A stretch of 64,000 nucleotides of DNA, taken from Hexactinellida sp. DTS-2022 (taxonomy: Eukaryota > Porifera > Hexactinellida). Positions 1 to 13,700 of this stretch are shown piece after piece (the stretch's first letter is position 1; every line of letters starts with the position of its first letter). The notes under the pieces are model-generated. The model was not told the origin of the DNA, made no database searches, and saw nothing but the letters and a program-made list of their open reading frames with translations. The position numbers were made by a program, and so were the translations under genes. The DNA lies in assembly GCA_028753945.1 (NCBI GenBank), contig JAPNXP010000016.1:1364001-1428000 (forward strand), written 5' to 3'.

Positions 1-1434
1 ATATTATCAAAACTCGATTGTTGTGTGTGTGTGTGTTTGTGTGTTTGTTCCAAGATTGAAACCAAATACAGTAGAACCTCGTTAGACGAACACCCAGGGA
101 ACGTCAAAATCCGTTTGCCTTATCCGGAATTCGTATTAACCAACAACTTTGTATTGAAAAGGCTTAGAAGGGGACTGAAATAGTCTTCGTGTTAATTGGA
201 ATTTCGTATTAACCGTGTTCGTACTAACGAGGTTCAGCTGTAGTTCAGCGGTTAGCCAAATACTGTTTGCCAAATAGTGTTGATATTCGGTTGGTTACCG
301 AATATCAGTATTTGGTATTTGGTATTTGGTTGGGATACGAATATGATATATTGATCAATCATAAAAATGTTATTCGGTTGACCAAATATATTTAGTTCTT
401 CATATTGCGGGATATAGATTGTTCTAAGTATTATTAACAAATATATTACAAAAACTATCTCTAGTTGTTGAGAAAATTCTAATCCCTGTGTGTGCTAATC
501 TCTTATCTACTAATTGGTCAGCCACATATCAAGGTTTCAACCTAAGGTTATTTGTTTGTTCGGATTCTATTAAGTGATAGGGGGATATAAAACGTAATTA
601 CAGTTGAGATAGAGACACATTGTTTTAATAGGTAAACAACTAGTATGTTGAAAACGAATTTCACATCTACAAATTTCTACTCTAAATATCTATTGTTGTT
701 GTTTACAAAAATAATTGACTTATTAATGAAATTTCGGGACGAACCTAGACGTTAACTTTTAACCTGAATAATTGGTAAACAAGTATGCAGATATCGAATA
801 ATAAATTTTATATTTATAATATGATTGTTTATTGTTGTTGTATACAAGAAATAGGAAACCGATTAATGGAAATTCGAATAAACCTAGAGGCTAACTTTCG
901 AAGGTTATAATAGGGAAATTCACTATGGTATTATTGCCGATTTGCAAAGAAGAATATGTTTGTAATTACAGTACATAATGGATATAGTGATATTGGATAT
1001 ATTGGATATATTGGATATATTGGATATAGTGATAATTTTGCCGCTTTAGGTGTCCCCCCGAGCAAATCCCATACACACAACAAATTTTATTGGTTATGAT
1101 GATATCATTATGGATATAGTGATAATTTGTGCACAGATTATACAAGAATATTGGATTTTGACCTTCCTTGTCTCACATAATTTCATATTTTACAGTATAA
1201 ATATCGTTACCAGTTGAATTCGATAAGGAATTTGATCATACTTATGAGAATATAATTATTGACAATGTATACATATTAGATGCAGTAATACAGTGGATAT
1301 AGTGATAATTTGGCCAAAAATCCCATGTCCCCACCATTAACACTATATTCATTATGTACTGTAGATTGAATTAACTGAGAAAAACGAGACCGCGAACAGT
1401 AAATGATTCGTCGCGAAGTGAGACCAGGGGTTCG
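1..1434 (+). mobile_element. Degenerate Helitron-like element, 5' end cut by window
   Basis: It begins with ATATTATCAAAACTCGATTG, which matches the Helitron 5' terminus seen elsewhere here (TCTATATTATTAAAACTCG). It ends near a GTCGCGAAGTGAGACC hairpin followed by GGGGTTCG, a worn form of the family 3' end. In between are the family's internal repeats around ATTGTTGTTGT. No coding capacity. A pogo-like MITE is nested at 67-242. Confidence 0.4.
67..242. mobile_element. pogo-like MITE
   Basis: Terminal inverted repeats TACAGTAGAACCTCGTTAG ... CTAACGAGGTTCAGCTGTA, with TA at each edge as expected of a Tc1/mariner-superfamily target duplication. 176 bp, non-coding. Confidence 0.75.
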
Positions 1435-1573
1435 TATCTATTATATACAACGTTTATTTCAATTATAGTAATATGGCAGCTGAATGCAATATACAAACTC
1501 AAGAACTTAACCTCGGATTCAATCTTAGTTAGTTCTGCCATTTTACAAACACATGTAATATACATAAGCTCAC

Positions 1574-1780
1574 ATTAACAATCCTGAAATGATCATCAGG
1601 ATCGCCTCCGATGATACTTAAAGTGACCCTTCCATTCTCCCCATCGTCAAGATCACTGGTTGTCACGGACGTAACTGAGGTCCCCACAGCGGAATTCTCT
1701 AGAATAGAAGCAGATATACTCGTAGCTGCAAATTCAGGATTGTGATCGTTGATATCTGTAACTTCAATAGTTAGTGTTGC
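1574..1780 (-). CDS. Cadherin exon 27: EC22 start (last exon in window)
   Basis: 69 codons, phase 0 at both ends. Reads IEVTDINDHNPEF, ILENSAVGTSVTSVTTSDLD and DPDDHFRIVN, then donor GTGAGC. EC22 is incomplete and no further exon is seen at 1-1573, so the gene continues to the left of the window. Confidence 0.91.
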
Positions 1781-4700
1781 CTAACAATAGATAGAATGGT
1801 TGAACGAACTATAAACAAGTAATTATTCTTAGCTTCGTAAGATAAGACAGTCAACATACAGGAACCGTGTTTGTTCCGTCTGTAACTTCGACTAGGACTT
1901 CAAGAGACGGGCTGTCCTCGCGGGAGAGAACTACAGTTGTTCTTAATTCGCCACTGTCTGCATTCAAGCTAAATTTGTCTAAAAGGATTAAAAAATTTAC
2001 TTACTTATTTACTAGTGGATAAATAAGTACAAGTATACGTATATAAACTCTTACCAGTGTTTTGGCTAGTGGAGCCAAATTGGAAGCTAATGTCTGCGTT
2101 GGTTCCGAAGTCAGCATCAGTTGCAGTGAGTGTCAGCACTAGAGTTCCTATATTAGAAGATTCAGAAACCTGAGCTGAAAGTGAGCCAGCTGAAAACTGC
2201 GGAAAGTTGTCATTAGCATCAGTAATAGAGACTGTAATCTCTGCAGTAGAACTGAGTCGTGAGGAAATCTAAATTATTTGATGTATAAATTTCTTAAATG
2301 TTTTTCCAAACTTATAAAGGATTCATTATATACATTAATAAACAGCAGCGAGGTGTCAAAAATGCTGTGCAATTAACGGCAATTAGAGCAGTCAACGGCT
2401 TGTGACTTAAGAACAAAGTTAATAATTGCTTGTAACAACACGATAAAAATGAGAATTGGAAGCATGTAAACTGAATACATTGGGAATAAAGGGTAGCTGT
2501 TAACAGCATTTCTACCATCTCTTAAATTTAATTCAAATATTATAATTGCATTAAAATTGAGATACACACCAAAATGTGTTCGCCTTATCCGGAATTCGTC
2601 TTAATCGGTGTCAATTGTATTGAAAAGGATTTGAAGGTGACTAAAGATAATGGAATATCTAATTTAGGATCATTATCAGGCAATTAGAATATATTAATTA
2701 TGATTTCGTATTTGAATAGCACACGGTCGAATTACTTACTCTAGGTGCATAATTTCTAATGATTACGATTATTTCCCACTGAGATACAGCACATTCCCAT
2801 TTGTACCACTTGTGCCACAAGTGGCACGTTGCACGTGTACTTGTGCCACTTCATGGATGTTGGATAAAAATTACTTAAAATCACAATATTATGAAGTTTA
2901 TAACCATGTATAACAAAATATTTGAAGTCATTTCTGAGTAGTTAAAAAGCCGTTAAACGCAACAAAGAAGAATATTGTGATTCTGCATAAAATTTGTATT
3001 GTTCAAATACTTTTTGGTCTGCTAGTATACAAATTATCGCTGTTAAACTTAAAATACTTTTGGCCGTTTGGTGTATAAAGGTTTGACAAACAAGATAAAA
3101 CAAGATAATTCGCGCAAAAAATAATGATTAAGTAATCGAATATAACAATTTGAGGGTGTTATGTATACTTGATACAATTTTCTTACACAGTACATCCTCG
3201 CAAACCCGAACCTCGATAATCCGAACAGGAGATCCAAAAATGATTTTTCGTATAAATTTGGTTAAAGATCTTAAATAATTGTATACGAAGTTATAATACG
3301 TTTATCGGTCTATCATTACTAGTTAAAGGTGAAGATAAAGTACCAATTTATCAACTACTATAAGTAACACATCTTTCGGAATGGTACACTGTCCTATAAA
3401 AGGGAACTCCGAATGGATAAATAACGAAGGTTACGGCTAAATTGCTAAAAACAAACAAAATCAGCATTTTTCGAAATGAGCATAACCCTTGAATATTTAA
3501 TTGTGCACTATGTGCTGTATAACAGTGGTTCTCAAACTTTTCCATATTAAGACCTCTGGTAATATTAAAAATTATCTTGACCCCGTTTGGATCGCGGACA
3601 CCAGATTGAGAACCACGGTTGTATAATAATTTCCTAGAGTTTCAAATCAAATAACATTTACAAACTCAACATACCACAGCATTATTATCTGAAGCAATAA
3701 CCTTGAGGATCCACAATGCCGCGCCAGTAGTAGAATCAATAATTAAACCATTTGTTTCTCTATCCAATGATATATTCGATAACAACTGACCAGTAACCGA
3801 TCCGGCACTGGTCCCAGTGGAAGGAGTTATCTTGAACATGTTAGCAGTATTAGAAGTGGAATCAAGTGACAGAGAAATAGCTCCGTCATCGCCAGTGTCC
3901 AGATCGGTTACAACAAAACTTAACAGTGGGAAACCCACCATATCATTCTCCACGAGACTAACCGAGTAACTAGGGAAATCAAAAGTAGGAGTGTGATCAT
4001 TGCTATCTGTTACTGACACAGAAACTGTTGCAGTATCCTGTAAGATTAAGAAATTTTCGGATAAATACTAAACTAAAGGAGAAGTACTACAGTAGACTCT
4101 CTTTACTACGAACACGGATAAGGCAAATATTGGTATAGGAGTACACGGTTTAATTTAGTCACCTCAAATGCATGAAAATGACTTCGGTTAATGCGAATTT
4201 CGGGATAATACGAAAATTTTCGAAGGTCCCCTGGTGTTCGTATAATCGAGAGTTTACTGTAATTCAAGTAAATAAGAATTACATTGACTTGCATACAACA
4301 TCCTGGAGATGGCCTATTCCTTAATATAATAACTTCATGCTCGATTAAATTAATGAAATCAGAGTTAATTCAAACTATATTAATACGATTCCAAACAATT
4401 AAGAAATTGAATTCATCTTTTCTAAGAAATTTCGAAAATAAGACCAGAAATAATAAATATTAATTAATGATTTGAATTACTAGGTCTTTCCATTAAATAA
4501 ATTTAAAGGATTTAAGAGCCATTACTCCATTTCGGGCCTTTTCTATGGCAAAAATAAATAAATTCACAGGTGTCGTGTTCACAAGCGTCCGCCCAGACTA
4601 AATCAAGCCTGCCCAACTAACTTTACTCGCAGACAATATTTCCCCTCTGATATGTTTCAGCGGACCAGGTTTTTCATAAAATTCCAATCAATGGTACATG

Positions 4701-7700
4701 TAAAATAACTGGAATTGCATCTTTGCATTTGGGCAGGCCAATTCTAAATATTAACGTTAAAAAGATAAAGTATATCAAGTTAACAAGATAAATTCAAGTA
4801 AATTTCCAAAATTAAATGAATTTAACTTAATGAAAATGAATAGTAATAATTATAAGAACTAACAAATGCTATTCCATCAGAGACTCGAATGACCAAAGAA
4901 TAGCTCATGGTAGTCTCGAAGTCAAACCCGCCAGCAGCTAAAGTTACCCTCCCAGAAGAATCAATATTAAACACATTATGAGAGTTTCCAGAAACAATTT
5001 CAAAGGTAAGAGTGCCAACCGTGTCTGCATCTAACACAACGATGTCAATTATCTCAGTTCCTGGAAAATACAAAAAATTAAGACATATTACTTATATAAA
5101 TAGTAAATCTATATGATAAGTGCGTACCTGGCGCAGTAGCTTCAGGAAATGAAAAGACAAGAATAGTATTATTAATCTGAGGAGCAATATCATTCTCATC
5201 TGTCAGCTGTATACGGAAAATCACGGTATCTATATTAGCGGTGTCTGTGGCATTTATAACAAGACTGAAAGACTTCTCACTTCCATCATAATCGAGGATA
5301 CCTACAAAATTATAATATTATTGAAGAATTTAAACTATTAAAAACCCTCACAGACGGGATGGGAGTGTGCTTCTTCTGATTACACAGGCCGCACCCAATG
5401 TTTGATTTAAATATAATTTCAATATTCAAATTACATTTCATCTTAGTTTAATATAATTTAATTAATGTTTAAATTGTAAAGATTTCAAATCATTAATTAA
5501 TAAAGTAATATTAACTATTTACAAATAGAAATAGGAATAAGTGAAGTATTTACTTTACTATTTTGAATAATAGAATTGACATCAACTATAAAATGTTCCA
5601 AATGTTTTAATTTTGTATGGAGTAATTACAATATGGAGAAGAATGTAAAACGTTAATAAAACGTAGAATTGGATAGCGACCTATTCATTTTTTTAAAATG
5701 AGTAATTAATTGATGCGAGCCCTTCGGTCTCGGTCGCTTTGCGACGGATCGGTGCTATGCGGCATTACTCCTCATAAAAGCATTGATTATATAGTTAATA
5801 AAAATTTGTCATTGATCCCTTTCCACAATTTTCCATACTTTTAATTTGTTTCCTATAATGCCTGTTGGAAGCTGGCTTCTGGGTTGATTTTGAATTATTT
5901 GTTCCCTATTTTTGTAAACAACAACAAAAAATTATCACAATTGGAAATTTATAAATGCGAAATTCGTAATCAGCATACACGTTATAACATCCTTAGGAGA
6001 ATACAACCTCTATACTTTCAATTGCTAATTCAATTATCAAAGAGTCACTAGACCAGAACACAAATTTCGATTTAACTGACGAACAAAGACAAAATTGTGA
6101 ATTAAGGCTTCGAGGTGAAAGGAAATTCTCTATCCCCTGTCTAAATTTGAAATATCTACCACCAATGGTCTAGTCAAGCCATCGCGTACGGCCGGCCGGG
6201 ATTCCATCAGAACGAATTCAACAGTGTGCACTACTATAGTAGGACTCTATTTAACGTTTTTACGATGAAGAAGCACACTAAAAATTAATATGAAAAAGTT
6301 CACTAGGATTAGGATAAATTGTCAACTGATTGTTAAGGGGCATCGGTATAGGTCATCGTTGAAAAAGTTTGGACATGAAATATTTTATTATTGTTAAATA
6401 TAGTCGAAAATATACCAAGATTACAAATAAATAAAAAATATTCGAAAAAATCACCTTTAATAGGCGAATTCGCTATCAGAGGAACCGAAATTACCGAATT
6501 AATAAAAGTTGTATAATACGCGTCTCACGTATTATATGGTAATACCTAATAAGTAAAGTTGCTCCACGTATTACAAAATACATATGTGCTGAATTTCAGA
6601 AGAAATTTTAGAATTGAGATATATTTATGGAGAAAATAATGTACAACTCATATTCTAAATAGCCTAATTTTTCAGTTATCTATGTATAATATCTATATAA
6701 TGTGTTAATACGAATTATACGTTATACGTCACGTATTATACAACTTAGGAATTAATATTAAATGTTGCCTGGACTGGAAGCAACTTGTTAACATAGCAAT
6801 ATTAGATAAATTGCTAATGGGGGGACACCACCGTATATATTAGTAAATGGAACTTGTGTACGAGATACTCATAGGCAATAGGCATAAGGACAATAAATAT
6901 AAACTGTAATAAATATCGTAAATACGCGAACAATACAATTCCTAATATAATTTAAAAAAAAAACGGCACAAATGAACAAAAGGACTTTCTGCTATACAGT
7001 CAAATATGTTAAATAATTCCAATATACAGGTACTATATTTCCCAACCAGATACTGGAATAGGATATTCTTATAAAGATTAAAAACTGATTCAATAGAAAG
7101 ATATTTTAGTATGCCAAATTATCAAGTACGTATATTTAAGAAAAAGTGTAACATGTGAAATATAATTACTAACCCACTACATTGACTTCTCCAGTTGTTG
7201 AATCAACACTAAATAACGTAGTAGTTGTAACGAGGATATACTGGATCGTGTTAAAAGCAGGAGTAGCATCGGCATCGGAAGCCTCAACAGTAACGATCAC
7301 AGTATTAATTGCCGTACTCTCAGATATAGAAACAGAGTACTCGTTCAGTAGGAACATAGGAGAGTTGTCATTAGTATCGGATATTGTAATCTGAACAGAA
7401 GAATAGCCCTGTCTAGGAGGAGTCTCGCCATCGCTGGCTACAATAGTAAAGGTATATGCTTCAAACTCCTCTCTGTCAAAAGCGGAAATTAGGGATAATT
7501 GACCAGTGTTAGGGTTTAAGCTAAAATAGGTTAGCACACTGGCATCAACAATAGAATATTCGATAGTAGTGCTGGCGTCTAGTTCCGTAGCTAGAACAGT
7601 TAGAATAGCAGGAATTGAAGCCACTTCTTCATTAATATTTGCTGTGTAGAGTGGTGATGAAAACACCTAATAATTAGTCTGTTAAAGTAGGGACATAAAT

Positions 7701-10700
7701 GCACACCAACCATTCTAGATACAACCAAACTCAGAAAAAATAAAAAGAAATAATATTTATTACAACTATTATGTTGGAAATAATTTTCAAGTTCAATGAT
7801 TCAGTTATAGTGTTAATGTCGTATAATGTGAATAAAATTATTAAAGAATTACAAGCTGAGTTATAAAATTTAGAGACACAGTACACCCTCGCTTATCCGA
7901 ACGGGAAATCCTAAAATATGTTTCAAATAAAAGTAATAGAAATATTACTTCACTAATCTGAACGAATTCACTAATCGGAACACAAAATATTGAATCAGAA
8001 CACCGCTGTTCGGATTAGAAAGGGGCAACGCAATTAGTTTTATAATTATTTATAATTAATTTGTAGAGCGTTACATGAAGTATAATTAAGACTTACCGGG
8101 GTATCTTCATTTTCTGCCAAGATGGTAATCGTTACTAGCACGAGACTAGTTAGGGGCGCTGCTGTCGAATCGAAAGCACTAATATTAAACACATACTGAG
8201 TAGGAGGCGAATCGGCATCAAGCGTACCGATAGTCTTAAGTATGCCTGTAACTCTAGACAACTCAAATGTAGTCAAAACTGATTGGTTAGTAGAGTCGAT
8301 CTCATAACTTAATTGAGCATTAGATCCGCTGTCAGCATCATTGGCCTAAAATAGTTACAATTAAATGGAAAACATTAAGAGACTAGACCCCATATAAATA
8401 AGGAGCTAATAACATATACTAGCATGTGTGATTATCATAAATAGGAATCTTAGTTTCCTAACATATGTATAATGCACATTCGGTGCTTTAATTAAACGAA
8501 TTATTAATTAGGAACATTAGTATTAGTAAGATAAATGAGTTCGTCAATGGTTAGCAAATGCTGGCGCTGGTAAGGAGCGAATAAGTATTATTAAATTCAA
8601 CTCTGTTTCGCGCTTAATCGAATGTCTTTAACCAGGGTAACCACATTAACAGAGTTATAATTCCGATTCCATCCAATTACAATCTGATTTCAATCAGGTC
8701 AACAAGAATGTCCATGGGAACTGCCTGAAGGAAAGATCTCCTTTCAAGATTACTTTTACCTGTCTGTATGGAAGACAGTCACTCTATACCGAAGTGGAAT
8801 AAGTATTAAAGTTAGGAGCTTAATAAATCTGCTTTATACTAATTGCTTGTCCCAAATATAATTATAATTTGTGTATTATATTACATAACGTCTACTAGTT
8901 CAAAATAATTAAAGTATTGATAATTAAATCAGACATGTAATTTCAATTCCTACACATTATAAATAAAAGTGTTACAAGAAATACAAAAAATGTAAATAAT
9001 AAATAAATATAGATTACTAACCTGAACAGCCAATATAGTAGTACCAATTGCAGTGATTTCTGACACCTGAATTGTATACGAAGATTCAATGAAAATCGGA
9101 AAGTTATCGTTAATATCTGCAATAGGAATAAAAACATCGGCTGTACTCATCAAAGTACCATCGGAAGCTTGGACTGTAATAATGTGACTGGATTCAATTT
9201 CGAAATCTATCGAACTTCCTGTAGTCTTGTCAACAGATATTGCTCCAGTGTTAGAATTGATTGAGAAACGATCGCTTGCTGAGTTGAGAAGAGAATATGT
9301 TACAACGTTAAATGGTGAATCATCATTATCGATTGCAAGCACTGTGAATACAACTTCTCCTAGAAAAAATTATGATATAATTAAAGGTACGTACAGCATA
9401 GTTGTTAGAAAAGACAAGAGTTTTTGTACATCAATAACCATAGGTTTAATTTAATATAATATTAGACTATAAAACCTGCTATAAGAACCCTTAATTAAGG
9501 AAAAAATTTCAGGACACAAGGATAGACAGAAGAGAGATGATATTGTAGATAAAAATCATTACTATTACCAAAGAGTTACTGTTGAAATATAGTCGACTCC
9601 GCTTAATTGGGACACCAGTTAATTGGGACAACTCCTCAATAACCTAATCTTTTCAATAAAGCAAATGTTAATATTATTCGGTTAATCGGGAGAAATTCCG
9701 ATTAATTGGTACAAATTTCGGTCAATCGGGTCAATTCGGATGATTAAGTCAAATACATATAAACTAAATTTGGAGAATTGTATAATAACTACTGCTAACC
9801 ACTTTGAAAATTAAACAAAGATTTCAGTAAATACGTATACCTATCCCAAATCAATTGTACCACCGCTTTTAATCTAGTTTTCAGTGCGTAAATGGTGAAT
9901 GATAGTATGTGGAAGAGTATTTTCGATTAAAATGTTAAAATAAAAACCAAATAACGCATGTAATGTATATAAAACATAATTTTAGTGTAATTGGGAACTC
10001 CGTTTAATTGGGCAAATTGTTAGGTCCCGAAGATGTCTCAATTAAGCGGAGTCAATTGTATTGTTCAATAATTTGAGGCGTTAACTATTTGAAGTAGTAT
10101 TCATTAGAATAAATCAGATCAAATCAAGCTTACCGTCAGCAGAATCTTCTAAAACATCACTTGTAAGAATATAAGTATCCATTTCAAACGTCGGTGTTTC
10201 GTCATTAATATCTGTTACTTGAACGGTAAATGAATGAATAACAGATCTTAATTGGTCATTCACAGTAACGGTCAGGCTATATGAGGCACGTACTTCCCTG
10301 TTCAATGGGGTGGCGGTGGAGACACCGGAGATTATCACCGTAGCTACATTAAATAATTATATAATTAGTGATAGTACACAAAATAACACCATTTTACGCA
10401 ACACAAGTTGCGGATAAATAAACATATGCAACAATGGTAAAAATAATGAAGGAACACTACTGTAATTAGTACAATCATGTCACACTTAAATTTACTTTCT
10501 CAAAAATGTATATTAATGATATGCTTCCCACACGTACAAAACAGTCTCGCAATTACCAAAAACTACTACGTACGTACTTGCATTAAAATTATTAATTTAT
10601 TATACAAATTTAACAAATAAATAAAGTAGAGATAAATCCTGTGACAACACCACGTATTAAGGGCCCGGGATTTAATCAGCAAATATATTTGGAACCAAAT

Positions 10701-13700
10701 TTGCTAACTAAGCATATTTCCATGCAGAAATATCAAAGATAGGATAGATGAGTCGGAAAGCTCTCATAAAATATGGTGCTCCATGGCATGCCCCGTAATA
10801 TTTGGGAAATTAACGCTACAGTTAATTTAATTCGAGACACAATATCAAGCATAACACCTGTTATAAATCCTAATGCATTTAAATAAACACAATTGTATAT
10901 CATTCCAATTCCAATGATTATACTACAACTAATACGTAAGCTCTAAAAAACTTAATGAATTACGTAAAATATTAAAATTGGGTGTAAGTGCATAGATTAA
11001 TTAGAGGTATAGAGAGTCTTGTATTTATCACTGAAGTACTAACCTGTATCCGCAGAACTGGAGATAGTAAAAGGTCCGCCGTCATCAGCAAGAGTGAAGA
11101 AAAACGTTGGATTCAAATCCAAATCTGAAACAGTAAATGTAGCAACAACCTGAGCGCCGGCAGCACTTTCAAAGAGTGAAACTGAAGTTGTGCTTGAATT
11201 GTCAAAAACAGGACTATTATCATTGATATCTAATAGGGTAACTGTAACCTGGAGATGTAATTTGTAATAAATAAAGTTGTATAATACTACGACTTATCCC
11301 TCGCGTTAACATATAATAGGACAATTGGAAAAAATAAGGTACATTGTAAGCCGCTTAATCGGGACGAAGTTTAGAAATGAATTTGTGTCTATAAGTATAG
11401 TTAACAGCGGTTAATCGGGAAAACCGCATAAACCGGAAGAATGACTACTAGCGAATCGCCGATTAAGCGGCTTACCTGTATTTAGAAGGTGAAAGGTTTT
11501 GAAACATGACGGGGAAAATATTATTTAAATGAAAGTATGCTTTGTCACAAAAAAGATTGTTGCATACTATTTTGAAACTAGATAGATTTTATATATCTTT
11601 TGTAACTAAGGAGATAATACGTGATACGCGTATTATACAAGTTAGAAACTAACAAAGTATATTTGGTTATAGTAAATTGGAATACGTAATTGAGTAATAA
11701 TGAACGTCATTTTAAATAAATTCGAAAGGAATATGGTAGCATTCGAGTATAATAATTAAAGGGGATTGGTTCAGAACCTGAAATAATTCTTCAGCATTTC
11801 CAAATTTCCTAAAATTTCATGTTTAATTGATAATTAGAATATAATGCGCGCTCATTAGTTATTGGATATATAAAATCAATAAAAAATGAGTTTTACCAAA
11901 ATTAACTGATTTGCAAGTTGAGGACATACATTATTTCTAATATGGTTTATCATAATAACTGTGAGTAGATTTAACTAATTTCGTTCTAAATTGATTGATA
12001 CGCAATTAGAGATCTACAGATGAATCTATTTGTCCTCTCAATGTATATAAGGATCAAATTTACACATATTTAAGATAAAAATTTAATTAAACCGTAGAAA
12101 TAGTAGACTTACGGGTTCACAAACTGAGAGGACAGTCGACCCTTGATCAGAAGCACAAATCATTATAGCAAAACTGGGAGTTATCTCTCTGTTAAGTGCA
12201 ACTTTTGTAGTTAGTCTACCAGTAGTGCTGTCCATGTTAAAGTCAACAGAATTCACAGAATAAGAAATAGCGCCATTTGAGGTAGAGTCTAGGTCTGTTG
12301 CAGATACAAGCATTACAAACACATTGATAGCTTCTTCTAATATTTCTGAGTTAACAGGATTCCGGTCTATAAAGAAAGAAATATAAAATGCTGATTTTCT
12401 CAATTTGTGTATATCGTAAACTATAATAATTATATAATAACAGATTTGCTAAATCATATAAATGGTAAGGAATTTCTATAGCAGAGCAAATTTCTGTTAA
12501 TTTTGGATAAAATTATTTACTACTTTAAATATACGAGCCCTTCGGTCTCGGTCGCTTCGCGACGGATCACTCTCTCACAAAGGTCGCTTCGCGACCTTTG
12601 TTCGTTCGTATTGGACACTACGCAAAAGAATTAACGGCCGCTTCGCGGACTTACTCTCCTCAAATATAACTCATATTAATAAGTTAAGCCTGTGACTGGT
12701 AAATTACACGTACTCAATTCAGTATGCTGCTATTTGGGACCCCAGTATGTCAAGTAATTAATTCATTCATTCATGTTATTTACTAACCCAGGATTTTAAC
12801 AGCATAGTAGTAAATTGTTTGTAAATAGTTGAATTACTTTGATAGTAATATTATGCTTATGTAATTGACGTAAGCTAAATACATCACGAATAGAAATAAA
12901 CTGATGGAAGCCAAACTGGATTAATCAAGTATGCAATTTCGGAAATAATGTAGGCGAGATTAAATCATCAAACCTCAATATGTGCAATGACGCAGCAATT
13001 GTAGGTTACATTTTTGTTATTGCCTGGCTCAGATTAAATGCGAAAATTATAAAAATTTCTAGAGACATGCAACACATTCTGTTTTATAACGTGACAAAAT
13101 TGTTTGACGATTGAATCAAAAATGTAAGAGCTGAATCCAAATTAGTTCGTACGTGAATCACAATCCCATAAATCGGTATACATGTGTCTCATTTCATGTT
13201 GTCTTGCCATCTAAAATTGTGGCCGAATCGGATAAGAACTGAAAGAGTTATTCCCAAATATGTGCGTTTATGACGTCATAATCCCGTTATTTTGTTTAGA
13301 AAACCAATAGATCGTTGTCGCAGTACAAAGTTACCCCTGCATGCCAATTTTCAGCTTTCTAGGACTCGTAGTCTTTCCTATTAATTCTGGACAAACAAAC
13401 ACACAAACACACAAACACACAACAATTGCGTTTTAATATACAGATAACTTATAACTTATACTATACGTATAAATACATATAGTATAAACCGACCAAATAT
13501 AGGTGTATTGTCGTTAACATCTATCAGGGTAATTGTTGCCAGAGTGTTAGCCTCCCTGGCGTTAACTCCATTGTCTGAAGCTTGTACAAGCAGATAATAA
13601 GCAGGTGTTGTCTCAAAATCTAAATTAAACGTTGTAGTTGATATTTCGCCTGATGTAGCATTTATCACAAATGCAGCATCGCTATTGCCGGATACAATGG

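Noticed and set aside
1371-1565. Possible further cadherin exon left of 1574
   Set aside because: The frame contains no EC motifs and overlaps the degenerate Helitron 3' end.
7182-7394. Plus-strand ORF opposite cadherin exon 21
   Set aside because: It is the antisense shadow of a well-supported exon. The same holds for 9227-9454, 14339-14527, 21873-22076, 23451-23837 and 29512-29709.
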